From contig NC_134276.1 of assembly GCF_949628215.1 (NCBI RefSeq), forward strand, positions 11,931,690-11,995,689: DNA of 64,000 nt, in the 5' to 3' direction. How positions within the stretch are numbered: position 1 is the stretch's first letter; each line of letters opens with the position of its first letter. The notes beneath the pieces were generated by a model. That model searched no databases and was not told the DNA's origin. It was given only the letters and a program-made list of their open reading frames with translations. Shown in pieces: positions 52,860-64,000 of this stretch. The DNA comes from Phalacrocorax aristotelis. Lineage: Eukaryota; Chordata; Aves; Suliformes; Phalacrocoracidae. The translations under genes were made by a program, and so were the position numbers.

Positions 52860-53680
52860 ATAAAGATCTAAGTGTTCCCTGGATATACCTGAAATGAAAT
52901 ACAGCCATGAAAAACATGCAAAGCAAAAGTAAAAAGATTTTTAGTAGTCTTTAAGAAAACTGCAAAGGAAAATTGTCCGTTATTTTCTAGTGTGAGTAAG
53001 CAAACTTTTTCAGGAACTTTCCTGCAACTCTGCATATAATATTATTTTAATCTTTCATTTTAAAAAATATTTTGTGTAATTCATAGCTTGAAACAATATT
53101 TCCGCTGACATTAAAACCATCTGCCTTAGCACAGCAGGTAGGAAACAAATTACATAGATTATTCCTTAGAACTGATATTAAAAATGCAGTTCACTCGGCT
53201 AATTTAAGTAAACAGTCCAAGCAAGACAAACAAAAAGCTCGAAATTTAGTGTACATAAATAGACTCCCGAAAATGCTCCATGCAATCTCAGGACAATAAA
53301 TACAAAGTGAATTGTACTGTCCTGCTAGAAAAAATTCCCTGATGTTTGAAGAGATCTATAAACCCTAAGTTTGGAAGCACAAGTCATTACTGTAAAAAGT
53401 TGAAATAGCTGTGATACTTAGTGTGTTTTGTTCTTGAATAAGACAGACTGAAGTCCGCATAAATGTAGAGAGAAGTGTCATCCAAATCTAGGTCGTTTGC
53501 ACAATAATGTGAAAATCATTCGAAGCCATTTTACAAAAGTATAGCTAGAAAACGGTAATGTTCAGCCTTTGCATTATCTGGTAATAATAGAGTTCTAAAG
53601 GAAAAAAAGAAGAAGAAAACCACCCTGCCTACTGATTTCTTAAATTATGTTAAAGCAAATGTTCTTTATCCTGGGTGGTA
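52860..53680. other. Intergenic, upstream of the CpG island
   Basis: AT-rich sequence up to the abrupt rise in G+C near 53,690. No exon was recognised on either strand. Confidence 0.5.
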
Positions 53681-53792
53681 TTGCCTGAGGTGAAATTCAC
53701 TCCAGCCTCCTTCAAATCGACGGTGGCTACCGGAGGCTGCAGGGCCCTGCAAGGGACACGGGTGACACCGGGATGCCCGCGCAGCTCCCCCT

Positions 53793-53847
53793 GCCCCACG
53801 GCAGCCCCACGGCAGCCCCACGGCAGCCCCACGGCAGCCCCACGGCG
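53793..53847. repeat. 11-bp tandem repeat in the CpG island
   Basis: Five near-exact copies of gccccacggca, the last differing by one base. Because 11 is not a multiple of three, the peptide repeat changes frame from copy to copy, which argues against a coding role. Confidence 0.9.
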
Positions 53848-54149
53848 CCCCTCCCTTCGCATAGAGCAGCGACAGCCCCGCCACGCCCGGGCCCGCCGGG
53901 CTCTGCCCCAGCCCCGCCGCCCTTCCTCAGCTCTCCGGCCGCAGCCGCTGTCCGCCTCTCGGGCAGCCTCGCCCCGTGTCCCACCGCCTGCCCTGCCCCG
54001 GTGGCCGTTCCGCCTCACGCCGCCGCCCCCGCCCGCCTTCCCGCCTCGCCCTGCCGCCCTTCGCGTTACCGCGGCGACGGCAGCAGCCGCCCGGCGCCGT
54101 CCGCAACGGCCGCGGGGCGCGGCGGGAGGGGACGGCGGCGGGCGGGAGC

Positions 54150-54251
54150 CGGAGCGGGATGGGGGGGCAGCAGGGGTGACCGGGCTGCGGAGCTCATGCC
54201 GCCACCACAGCGACATCGGGTGCGAAAGGAGCGACGGGGGGAGCGCGGCAG
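54150..54251 (+). other. DEUP1: Probable DEUP1 exon 1 (5' UTR), start undefined
   Basis: A good splice donor (gcggcag/gtaacg) lies at 54,251/54,252 in the CpG island, upstream of the acceptor at 55,307. Joined this way, the DEUP1 frame has an in-frame stop at 54,177-54,179 and no earlier in-frame ATG, so the start at 55,329 is the first available in that frame. The transcription start is not determinable and the left coordinate is nominal. Other donors (near 54,348 and 54,389) are possible. Confidence 0.45.
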
Positions 54252-54379
54252 GTAACGGCCGGGGAGGGGGCGGCCGCGGCACCGCCGCCCTGCCGCCTGG
54301 CCCGCCGCGGGGGGCCGGGGGGCGCCGTGGGTGCCCCCGTCTCCTCAGGTGCCAGACAGCCAAGGCTGCCCCGGTGCCT

Positions 54380-54562
54380 GTGTCACCTCAGGTGCCGGTC
54401 TCCTCTGGAGTTAAGGGCGGTGGTCCTGCGGCGGCGTCGCCTCTGGTGCCCGGTCCCTGTGGAGCCGGTGCCCCTGCGGCGGCGTCACCTCTGGTGCCCG
54501 GTCTCTGTGGGGCCGGTGTCCCTGTGGCGGCGTCGCCTCTGGTGCCCGGTCCCTGTGGAGCC
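54380..54562. repeat. 48-bp minisatellite
   Basis: Units 54,433-54,480 and 54,481-54,528, with a partial unit at 54,529-54,562, share ggcgtcgcctctggtgcccg and continue to gtggagccggtg. A more diverged unit precedes them from about 54,380. The period is a multiple of three and gives a 16-residue peptide repeat (ASPLVPGPCGAG core) in one frame. The position, probably inside DEUP1 intron 1, argues against translation. Confidence 0.85.
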
Positions 54563-54650
54563 AAGGCAGCGCTGCCATGCGGTGGTGTCTGCACATCTGT
54601 ATGTACCGGTACCCATGCCCTGGAGAGCTCCACTGCTCACCCCCACGAGG

Positions 54651-55307
54651 AATTAGAGCTGTTCCATGCCACCCTGTCACCCATAATGCGGCTGGTTCCT
54701 GTTCTTGCAGCCAGGCTTACCCCACATCCTTGTGTCCTGCTGGACCCCACAGAACCGGACTGGTCCCAGCAACGGTCTTGTTCTGATCTACTGCTGAGAT
54801 ACTTGAGGGCTGTGTGTCTAGTGCCACATTTGCTAAGCAAGGGAGCTAATTGTCAGTGGGAGTCTAAAACTTTGTTTGAAAGCAATTACAGGCTGGGTAC
54901 AGGTTAATTAATTAGGGTGCATGAAGTGTATGAGAAATGGTTGATGAATGGAGCAATGGATCTATGACAAATTTAGGTTTATGTGTTCTAGAGTGTTTTG
55001 GCAAATCATTGACATCACACAACAGAGAATGATCCAAAACAAACTGTTCCTCGTGGATATCCAGGGCTATCCTCAAGCTAGCATCTCCTCTAGAGATCTC
55101 AGTGCTGCACCAAGTGCTGAACTTGCTCCAGACATTTTTGTCTTGCCCGTTCCAGCCTGTAATTAGAGCTACATTCCCCTGCCCGTTTGCAATGGGAGAA
55201 CTACAGAAATTGAAAGGAAAGCATAGAACTATCCACTACACACTACTTGGCTGTGTAAATGCACACATTTAAGAACCTGAATTATTTGATTTTTGCTGGT
55301 TCAACAG
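54651..55307 (+). other. DEUP1 intron 1, distal part
   Basis: Sequence between the CpG island and the first coding exon, ending in the acceptor ttcaacag/gtt at 55,307. The polypyrimidine part (tttgatttttgctggttc) is modest. No other feature was seen. Confidence 0.5.
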
Positions 55308-55372
55308 GTTAAAACAGCAATCAGTAATATGGAGCAGAACTTAGAAGTGTTTCAGGAACAAGCTGTCACTAA
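55308..55372 (+). CDS. DEUP1: DEUP1 first coding exon (deuterosome assembly protein 1)
   Basis: DEUP1 forms the scaffold of deuterosomes, the cytoplasmic bodies that multiply centrioles in multiciliated cells, and is a paralogue of CEP63. This exon starts after an acceptor at 55,307, has 21 nt of 5' UTR, and ATG at 55,329. It encodes 14 residues beginning MEQNLEVFQEQ and ends in phase 2 at a consensus donor (ctaa/gtaagt). A second GT four bases on would place an in-frame TAA inside the exon, so the first donor is the right one. The two leftover bases join the next exon to give Lys. The very N-terminus is poorly conserved in this family. Identification rests mainly on the next exon. Confidence 0.75.
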
Positions 55373-58300
55373 GTAAGTAATGACTTGTTGTCTGGGAGTT
55401 GAATATATAATAGAATTTAATTATGTGGGTTTATTAAAAAAATGAAACAAAATATTAATGATTTTAGAAGCAAATGTGATTCTGAATTTCTTTTGCTGCT
55501 TTCTATGCAATGTGGAGAGGTTACTGATAATTAAGACAACACATTGCTTTAGGTAATACTGTTTCTGTTAGTTATTTAAATTTTAAAAATCTTCATACCT
55601 GAAGAAAAGGAGGAAAAACGAAACCGATGTGGGGTTTTATTAAAATGTTAAGAAATGTTATTTTAAACTGTTTTAAAAAATAGCCGAAGTTGCTAGGCTA
55701 CAGCAGTATAAACTTACATATCACAGCTCTTAAAACATTCAAAAATCTTAAAAACAAGGCTATTAATTGCTAAAGCCTTAGTCTTATTTTGCACAGGTAA
55801 TAACCACAATTGTTCTTACCAAGAATTAAGTGCACTTTTCATCATAACACAATTATCTTTTTTTGATATAATCCAAGTTTAGCTCTTCTAGTGTTAACCT
55901 AAAAAAATATTAGTACAGCATAAAATCTTTCTAAAGAAGTGTAAACATGGGTGAGATTTTATGTAGGACCTCATCCCATCCAGCCTGTTCAAGGAACACA
56001 GCGATATAAAAAGTACCTCCCTGTACTGAGCAAAAAAGGATATTTATCTATCATAATTTGTAAATAAACATTACCTATTTTTCATGTAAACCAGTTTATT
56101 TTATCATTATTATAGAAGCAGTTCAGGGTAATATGATGCATTTTAAGGGTAAAAGTATTTCTTAAAATAACAGCAACACACATTTTCTGGCCCAATAAAG
56201 TTTTAATAGGATTTGAAAGTGTGCTCTCTTGTACTGAAGAATTATGTGTGCACTTCTCATGATAGAAAAAAATTGCTGCATTCAAGTATGAGTATCTGAA
56301 CAAAGTGGCCCTTATTTTGGCCTTGAGGGGCATTCTTTTTGTTAATGATATGACTGGTAAATATGGTCATATAAAAACTTGAATTTAAAAAAAATAAAAA
56401 TATTGCTATTCTTTGGGCAGTTTTTTAACAAAACAGAAGCTTATTTCAAGAGTTGAGATCCTGCCTGGCCTTTGTTGTAACAGCATAGGTGAAATTTTAG
56501 GCCATTGCAGATGAATCTAGAGAGTGATTTTGTCCCATCATAAACCAGGTATTCTAGGTAGCTATTATTTCCATTAACTATAGAAAGAACCTGGAAGAGT
56601 AGTTTAGAATACACATCCAATGACAGGAGATATTTGTTTCAGCCTGTGCTGACAGTGTTCCAGAAATAATGCAGATAGCTTTAAAATTTGGGAAGATGGC
56701 TGAATAACGGTGGTAGAAATCACAGCTGTTACATCCCAGCTGCAAGAACGCATAAATCGCAAATTGTCTATCCACAGATGTGTATGGCTGAAAATTGTTA
56801 AATAAATTAGTTGTAGTTCATATAATGGAACTTCGGGGTAGAAGATTCTAATGGACTATTTATCACAACCAGTTTATATATTCCCTATTCTAAAGCAAGT
56901 TTTAAGAAAAGAAAATGAATTAATATTGGCTCTAGAAACTGGGTTAAGGATCAAAAACTAATAAATGTACTACGTAAGATGGAAATCTTTGTTAAGATTG
57001 TACTGTATAGGTTTTGTTTGTGTGCGAATAGATGTGGTCATACATATTTTCCTATTTGTCAGCAAACCCGGGAAGAAGGCACGAAGTGGAGACTGACAGT
57101 ATGAACCAAACATTTCTTAAAATGTCAGTTTCTAAATGACGACTTTATTCTAAAGTGTATGGACAATAATATTCTTTCTATATCTATTAGGAAACAATCA
57201 GAAAAATACATATCTGTGCAGAACTCCAAAGCAAAAGGTAGATAAATAGAGCTAGAAAGGTTTAACTAGTGCAAAAACCATTTGTGATAAAGGCCTGGGG
57301 TTGGTAAAATTTACTCTCTGGATTTTGGGTTATCTAAATTTGGAAACATGTAGCTTTTACATGAAGATAAATAATTATTAATGACAGCAGAATATGAATC
57401 ATCTCTATTTTCACCAATACGGAAATAGAATAAGACTAAGAGCTTGCCTACATCAATCAAAAAATAAGATACCTTTAAGTGTTTTGAGCTCTTTTAAAGT
57501 AAATGCAACCCAAAAAATAACTGCCGCTTGCTTAAGTACAAGTCATTACTTCCATGTATGACGAATCCATTTGATGTATGGATTCAGCAAAGTGGGAATG
57601 CTGACTACATATGGGTAAAAAACCACATGTGTACTTGTTTTATGGGGAAACTTGTTCTTTGTGTGTTTACCTGGTGGCATATTAAACAGAAGATACCAGA
57701 GTTTTCTGCATTACACATCGGATGATCAAAATAAATTCTCATGACTGTGATACCGTATGATTGGCCATATTCTGAGGGGGATAGTTAGCACACTTTTCAA
57801 AACACTAAAGGGACTAAAACAATGGTTACAGCAGCTAGTAGTACCTCTGTGCTAGTAGGTGGGGATAACTGCCAGACACATCTTTGTGCAGATCTGTTTG
57901 TAATGCCACAGCCATGATGCAAAGCAGTTCCGGTAGCAGAACAGCAGCTGTAATCTACAGCTTCAGGTACAGCGTTCCTTTTTCAGCTGCAGGTGTACCT
58001 AGAGGATCTGGGTAAGGAAGTGGACAGAAAAGGTGCAGATAGACTGAGAAGCTGTTTCAGAAGGGATTTTTCCTTCAGCTGCTCCCTTTTATATACTGGT
58101 GGCTCTAGGTTCAAGAAACATGCAAAAACTATCCAGAGAAAATTTTCTAGCAACAGATGCAGAACTTGCCTTGTGCGGGATGATTGGAAAAGGATAGGTG
58201 AAACTTAAGAGAGAAGGACGTCAGCCATGGAGGGTCTGAAAGGGTAACCTGATGATCCAGGCTAGAGGTTGCATTTGCACTTCCATAACAATATTTAGAT

Positions 58301-58669
58301 GATCATGTGACACCCAATAAAGAAAGTACCCATTTCTGAAGGCTAAAATCAGATAGCTGAGTCATTGCTGGTGGTTCACTGAAGTGTTGCCACCTGCCAA
58401 TACATGAGGCTGGAAGGGCACAAGTCCTTATAGCACTATCAGAGGAAAGGCAGTCCTGATGCAGTATTGCTTCATCTTCTGTTTTTAAAATCCCATTTTA
58501 TATTCCACACAGAGGGAATCAAAGTTTGCTGCATCACTAGTGCTATTTTGAGATGAGTTTCAGGCACTTGGGGAGGGGGTATTTTTGTTTTGTTATACGT
58601 ACATCACAGGGTACTACTTGCTTGCACTTTGGTTATGATGGTGATTCTATGACTCAAATTTTAAAATGG
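55373..58669 (+). other. DEUP1 intron 2, proximal part
   Basis: AT-rich intron sequence. No further exon, RNA gene or repeat was recognised before the LTR at 58,670. Confidence 0.5.
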
Positions 58670-59231
58670 TCCAGTCAGCAGCCAAGCACCACGCAGCCAC
58701 TTGCTCACTCCTCCCTGGTGGGATTGGGGAGAGAATCAGAAGAGTAAAAGTGAGGCAGCTCATGGTTTGAGATAAAGACAGTTTAAGAGGTAAAGCAAAA
58801 GCTGCGCGCGGAAGCAAAGCAAAACAAGGAATTCATTCACTCCTTCCCATGGGCAGGCAGGTGCTCAGTCATCTCCAGGAAAGCAGGGCTCCATCATGCA
58901 TAACGGTTACTTGGGAAGACAAACGCCATTACTCTAAACGTCCCCGCCTTCCTTCTTCCCCCAGCTTTATATACTAAGCATGACGTTATATGGTATGGAA
59001 TATCCTGTTGGTCAGTTTGGGTCAGCTGTGCCGGCTGTGACCCCTCCCAGCTCCTTGTGCACCCGGCAGAGCGCGGGGAGCTGAAAAAGTCCTTGACCAG
59101 TGTAAGCGCTACTTAGCAACAACTAAAACATCTCCACATTATCAACACTGTTTCCAGCAAAAAATCCAAAACATAGCCCCATACTAGCTACTACAAAGAA
59201 CTTTAACTCTATCCCAGCTGAAACCAGGACA
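58670..59231 (-). mobile_element. Solo LTR in DEUP1 intron 2, antisense to the gene
   Basis: The flanks are exact 5-bp repeats, aatgg at 58,665-58,669 and 59,232-59,236. On the minus strand it starts TGTCCTGGTTTCAGC at 59,231, contains a TATA box (agtatataaagctgggg, at about 58,970) and a purine/pyrimidine-rich R/U5, and ends close to 58,670, where the terminal bases have decayed. It is the same family as 13,935-14,257. No internal retroviral sequence adjoins it, so it is a recombination-derived solo LTR. Confidence 0.85.
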
Positions 59232-59236
59232 AATGG

Positions 59237-62200
59237 CATTGCTACGAGTTTTAATATTAAAAAGGCATTAAGATTTATGTGTGTATTTAAAAAGCCTTTC
59301 CAAGCTTCACGTTGATAAAGTCTCAAAGATTTGCGAATTTTAAAAAAATTTTAAAGAATTTTACTTTAAAAAATCATGTTGCATTTTAATGATGATATAG
59401 TAAATCTAACAGATTTGCTCCAATTTCCTGTAATAATTATCAAAACAAGGCATATGCACCATTTAAGCACCAAAAAAAGATATTTAATAAACACATATCC
59501 ATGTTAAGGAACTGTTCTTTTGGGGGGGACCAGCACGTGACCCAGAGCACAGCTACAGATAGGGGACCACAGGATGTCTGCATGGGCACGGGGAGGGCAG
59601 GCATTTGGAGAGGTGGCTGAAGAGTGCGGATGTGAAAGGCTACCAGAAAAGAAAGGCAGCATTTTCATGCTAGCATTCACACAAGGTGGTGGTATCAACT
59701 ACCAGAAGTAAAAGCATCTGCTTACATTAAGGCTTGGTTTGCACAGTCATTTACATAAGAGGAGCATGTTAGTCATCTTACTGTTCTTCAGTGGTGTGCT
59801 GGCAACATGTTCAGCAGTTGAAGGCTCTCTGGCAATAGGGATATTACCTCTGAGTGCGTGGCTCAACTTGTGTTTGGTTAAGTAGAGTTCCTAATCGCTT
59901 GGCATGTTCTTGGTTGCAGCGTCCCCGAAAAACATATGCCAGATTGTAATGTTTGTGACCCAAAATGGCATTGGGTGCTAATATTTGGTATTGAAATCCT
60001 CTCCAAACCTTCCTAGGATGGAGCAGTTACAGGCATACTGCTGTGCTTTTTAGCATTAACCCTTTGGTAGGCTGCTGCTACATTATTCAGATGCTGCATC
60101 GTCTTTTGTCTCTGTGTGACTGTCTCTACAGCAATTATTTCATAAAATAATATCTGTGCTCATTTTAAGGAACTAGCTATGTTCATTTTAAAAAAACCAT
60201 AATGCCATTGAGATATTAGAATGACTGCAAACTAATTAGCTATCACAAAGGCACTTTATGTGCACACAGAGGTGTGTGCCATCAGTAGCCAAGAGAATAC
60301 ATAGCTTTTAAATTTTTATAAATTAAAGAACCAATTAAATTATAACCAGTGGCTATCACTTTTACTTTTGGGGAAAATGTCAGTGAGATAAATAGTATTA
60401 TTAAAAGGAAAATAGAACATGTCATAACCCAAAACAACGTCACAACATTCTTAGATTATTTTAAGTGCAGAAACTTGTTTATCAGAAGGCTAAATTAATT
60501 GTCATGAAAAGAGGTTACAATACTTTTTTGCATCAGTTTAGATATCCAGAGGGATAGTTAACAAATTTATGGAAGAATACAATTGCTGGTTTATCAACAG
60601 GAAATTCAATGTAGGCTTATAATCAAAAACAAAAAAAAGAAAGAGACTTGAAAATTATGCAACAGTATGAGGAAATGGAAATTAAATGCAGATTAAACTT
60701 TAGTGGTACAATGAATAGTCACTATGACAGATGAAAAAAAGCGAAGAGAAAGCAGGTATACCACTAACAGTCTACTAACAGTATAACTGGTTGAGGTAAG
60801 GGAGAGAAAGTTGACAGTGGAGAAAAACCATTCGTTTTATTTGTACCTTCATTTAGATATGGCAGTAATTATATATGCTGATCTCTAAATCATTGCAGAG
60901 GGAAAAAAGAAATTTTCACAATGATTATACCATTGAAAAGAATATTTGAAGGCATTAAATGTGAAATTTTTTTTCATGGCCAAGATAAGGTTGCAACAAC
61001 TAAAGATGACACATTTAAATACATTTGAATATGTGATAAAGATAAGATAAAAGTGTATCTTCTAAAGAAAGTAATAAAGCTGTTTATTAGTGTAATTTAT
61101 AAATAGAATATCTTATTTAGAAAAAAATGTAAGGCAATTAAAACTAGAATGGGAAACAGGTATAAAATGGTATATACAGAAAGAAGGTATAAAAGTAGCT
61201 CTAAAACCAAGTGGAAAAGATGTAGAAAAGTTTACCAATATTTAACTCATATGAGAACAGGATATGCAGATAACAGATGCCACTAAAAAATTGTGTGGAA
61301 AGTAAATGTTTGCAGAAAGTGAAATGAAAGAGCTGCTACCCCTCAAAAGATTAAAACTTCAACACATTATTCCACTGCCTAAAAACAGTCAGTGAAAGGT
61401 TTTCCTTCACTCCAGTGAGATATATGCCCCTTTTGGTACTTTGTATAAAAATATCTACATCCAACATTTAATGAGCTCTGAATGTACTAAAAATGCTTAG
61501 AAGTTGTGGTATTTTTAAATAAAAAATGAAGCTAATAAAAATAATTTTATTTCAATAAATGACATGAAGCAAGCATTACAGGGGTTAGTCTGCTAAAATT
61601 TTTGTCAAAAATACTGTCTTATTCTGATTTTGTACCTCAGTTAAGTAAGCTGACATCAGATTGTGGGTTTTTAACGATTGACAAATGACTAATTTTTTTT
61701 TGGTGATGTGTAATTAATCATAGTGATAGAAAACAGTCTGGTTTTTTTCCATATGACACAATGAAAATTAAGTTTTATAGAAAATGTATCGGCTCATATA
61801 CATAGTTGAGCAATTTGTTCAATAGCTAACTTGTCTTCATAACAGTCCAAAAGCAGCTCTGATTGTTAATGGAATACAATTTCCCTTCTGTATTTTATGG
61901 GGAGGAATTAGGCAGCAGTGTACATGGTCTCCTTTATCTTTTTCCCAAACCCTGGAATCCTATGTGAAGTGGATAAGAGGCAGTAAGTCAGGAACATTTC
62001 AATAAAAAGTTTTATTTAATTATGCTATACATTTTTTTCTAACTGGGATGTTTCACGGGAAGTTGAAAAGATGCATGAGTTCTAGAAAGATTCTGACTTT
62101 TAAATAAATAAGTGCAAATCTGAAATGCCAGCTGTAAATTTACAGATTGAGAGAAGCCATCAGTTCATGAAACAATTGAGGTTAACTGGGCAATAAACTC

Positions 62201-63457
62201 TCCAAAATGCTTCAGGAAAAAATCTCATATACTCTAGAAGGACTGTATAATTTTGATGTGTAAAGTCATTTCTACAAATAAAAACTTTTAGTGTGTAGAA
62301 AGAATTATGCAATTTCTTGCATTAAAAAGTATCCACAGCCAAATTTTCTGTAATATATATCTTATTTAAATTTTTTCTTATATTCATCATCAAATACAAA
62401 GTTGGAATGGGTATGGAATAAATAAATCTCTGTATTTCAGTTCAGATAACTTTGAAGTTATCTTGAAGTTATCCAAGTTCAGATACTTTGTATATATCTG
62501 CTAAATGGTGTACATCAGGTGACTTAAACATTGTTTGACACTGTTCACAGTTTCATTGTTTTAAATTAATATACTGATCCTATATAAGGGGCTGTATAAG
62601 AGGGCAACTAAGAGGGCAGCTTTGCTTTCAGCTTCTGATGGCCCTCCTAATATATTATAAATTAACCATATATCATTATTTTGTTACTTAGGACACATCT
62701 TATTCCTAAAGCAACAGTGTAAAATATTATCTGTTACTGACAATGAAGTTGCAATGTAAGGGATGTATTCCAAATTTAACCCCAGAAGTTTGAGGAAAAG
62801 ATCTATGTTGCAGGTATTGTACAAATCTCTATAAAACCCAGCACACGGTCCCCCAAAGACAAGTCCTTTTTCAAAATGCACTCACTTCTGTGCTTCCTAG
62901 TAGAATTAAAGCTTACTATTATTATACAAATCACCTTGTTATTTAAGTCCATTTTCTGCAAAGAGAATGGGAAAACAGAGTGTAAAAGTTGAACTAGCAA
63001 TAAAGAATTGTGGTTAGATTTCAAGCCAGCTGTTTAATAACTTCCTCCAACAAAGTCTGCTTCCATCATTGTGTGCCCTTCGTGGGAAGTCCTGTGCCCA
63101 TAAGCAACTTAATATTCATCTTCTCCTACTCTTATCCATTGAGGTTTGGGCCTGGATACTTTCAACTCAGCTTATGCTCATTTGGCAGTTCAGCCCTGAA
63201 AGAGCAGGAGAATATCAAACAGCATTTAAGCTAGGCAAAATTCCAGAATATGTAAATAGTTTTTACTTCAGGCAAACTTAAGAGAGGTGAAGTGAGACCA
63301 TTTACATTTGAAGGCATCGTTTAGCTTTCCCATTTCTTTCTTTCTGATCTTGAAAAGTGGTTATTTCCATCAGAATTAAAATAAAATCTCAGCAATGTGA
63401 ATAAAAACTTTTCTCCTTTATTTGAAAAAATAAATCTCTTTTTTTATATATTATTAG
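59237..63457 (+). other. DEUP1 intron 2, distal part
   Basis: AT-rich intron sequence ending in the acceptor tctctttttttatatattattag at 63,457. A somewhat GC-richer patch (59,510-59,700) is unidentified. No further exon was recognised. Confidence 0.5.
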
Positions 63458-63629
63458 AGCTTCTCCATGTGAAGCTGAACTTCAGGAATTAGTGCATCAA
63501 ATTGACATCATGGTAAACAGCAAAAAAGTGGAATGGGAAAGGAAGATGAAAGCTTTAGAAGTAAAGATGGATTTCCAGGATAAAGAATTAGCAAGTGCCC
63601 AAAGCAAACTGGATCGAAAAGGTCAAGAG
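63458..63629 (+). CDS. DEUP1: DEUP1 second coding exon, CEP63/DEUP1 N-terminal helix
   Basis: The exon supplies one base to a split Lys codon and then 57 full codons, ending in phase 0 at caagag/gtattt. The peptide opens ASPCEAELQELVHQIDIMV, the conserved CEP63/DEUP1 N-terminal signature, and continues as a charged coiled coil (KVEWERKMKALEVKMDFQDK). The closing part, ELASAQSKLDRKGQE, resembles DEUP1 rather than CEP63 as I know the two families. In CEP63 and DEUP1 the N-terminal half is the self-assembly and partner-binding coiled coil. Together with the first exon this gives residues 1-72 of a protein of roughly 600 residues. The donor (gtattt) is weaker than consensus. Read-through would add 14 residues before a TAG at 63,678. 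The remaining exons lie beyond the window. Confidence 0.88.
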
Positions 63630-64000
63630 GTATTTAAGAATATCACATTCTATAAAGAAAGTATTTATTCTGGGAGTTAGTTAATAGTATGCTCTAAATG
63701 GAGACCTGTTTGTTCTACCATGTAAAAATACCAAACACCCTTTAAAGGTCACTAATCATGCTTAGTGTTTTGTTTTAAAGTGTGCTTCTGTTCTGAAAAG
63801 TGATTGTAAAAATGTCATTGAAAGTCTCATATTTCTTCTGTTTCCCTAAAGTCTAAATTAAATATTCTCAGTTTACCTGTAAAAAGATAATTTGATGTTT
63901 TTTCTAAATGCCAACACTTCTAGTTTCATCAGAAATTTTAAATGGAAATGTACAGTTCAAAAAACTTCACAAAATTATGTCTTTGTAATTCCTGTTTATA
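63630..64000 (+). other. DEUP1 intron 3, start
   Basis: AT-rich sequence after the donor at 63,630. No following exon was recognised before the window ends. Confidence 0.6.

Larger units (their letters stand above)
53690..54650. promoter_or_regulatory. CpG island, probable DEUP1 promoter
   Basis: G+C and CpG density jump sharply here, in contrast to AT-rich DNA on both sides. No TATA box is evident, as is usual for CpG-island promoters. It lies about 0.7-1.6 kb upstream of the first DEUP1 coding exon on the same strand. Long frames on both strands (for example 53,675-54,907 plus and 53,650-54,363 minus) follow from the lack of AT-rich stop codons rather than from coding. A divergent transcript to the left is possible, but no exon was seen. 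Confidence 0.8.

Noticed and set aside
1..53680. Possible exons of SLC36A4 or MTNR1B, which neighbour DEUP1 in mammals
   Set aside because: I looked for transporter and receptor signatures on both strands and found none. These genes, if syntenic, must lie further left.
53650..54363. 237-codon minus-strand open frame
   Set aside because: Same reason: low-complexity Arg/Gly/Ala sequence from GC-rich DNA, without splice or homology support for a divergent gene.
53675..54907. 410-codon plus-strand open frame in the CpG island
   Set aside because: It is Pro/Ala/Arg-rich, overlaps open frames on both strands, spans two minisatellites, has no domain and crosses the likely exon 1 donor. A long frame is expected where stop codons are rare because of high G+C.
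58553..58747. 64-codon plus-strand frame beside the intron LTR
   Set aside because: It runs from unique intron sequence into the LTR end, so it cannot be a conserved coding unit.
1..64000. CRISPR arrays, operons, tRNA or rRNA genes
   Set aside because: No regularly spaced repeats, no bacterial gene layout and no cloverleaf or rRNA wording was seen. The DNA is vertebrate in character.

Overview
The window is vertebrate nuclear DNA, almost certainly from a bird and probably a non-galliform one. The case rests on many CR1 LINE copies that end in the avian CR1 tail (repeats of ATTCTATG), avian-type endogenous retrovirus LTRs, AT-rich intergenic sequence and a sharp CpG island. There are no bacterial-style genes. 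Long open frames are either retroelement remnants or chance frames in GC-rich DNA.

The only host gene I can support is DEUP1 (deuterosome assembly protein 1, also called CCDC67), on the plus strand at the right end. A CpG island (about 53,690-54,650) looks like its promoter and holds a probable non-coding first exon ending at a CAG/GTAACG donor (54,251). The first coding exon is 55,308-55,372, with ATG at 55,329. The next exon, 63,458-63,629, encodes the CEP63/DEUP1-type N-terminal helix. Reading frame and splice phases agree across both coding exons. The gene continues beyond the window.

The left 53 kb is gene-poor and reads as intergenic DNA with layers of retroelements. From left to right these are: an old CR1 remnant (about 1 kb); a CR1 3' end (2.5-3.0 kb, minus); a long pure TG repeat (6.0 kb); a dispersed repeat (11.2 kb, minus) with a partner at 52.7 kb (plus); a broken gag-pro-RT piece of an endogenous retrovirus (12.5-13.9 kb, minus) joined to an LTR piece in the opposite orientation (13.9-14.26 kb); old CR1-like pieces (18.5 and 22.8 kb); a CR1 tail (29.8 kb); a nested CR1 complex (34.5-37.9 kb); an ERVL-like LTR (39.0-39.6 kb); a short CR1 tail (41.7 kb); a 950-bp solo LTR (45.2-46.1 kb, minus); another LTR-like unit (46.8-47.3 kb, plus); and a CR1 (49.0-49.8 kb). 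A further LTR (58.67-59.23 kb, minus) sits in the second DEUP1 intron.

No new multi-gene system is visible. The points most worth a second look are the layered CR1 complex, in which a chimeric CR1 sits inside an older one with a matching 6-bp flank; two CR1 copies sharing the same disabling lesions; the head-to-head retroviral junction; the unidentified dispersed repeat at 11.2 and 52.7 kb; and a predicted upstream ORF that would overlap the DEUP1 start codon.
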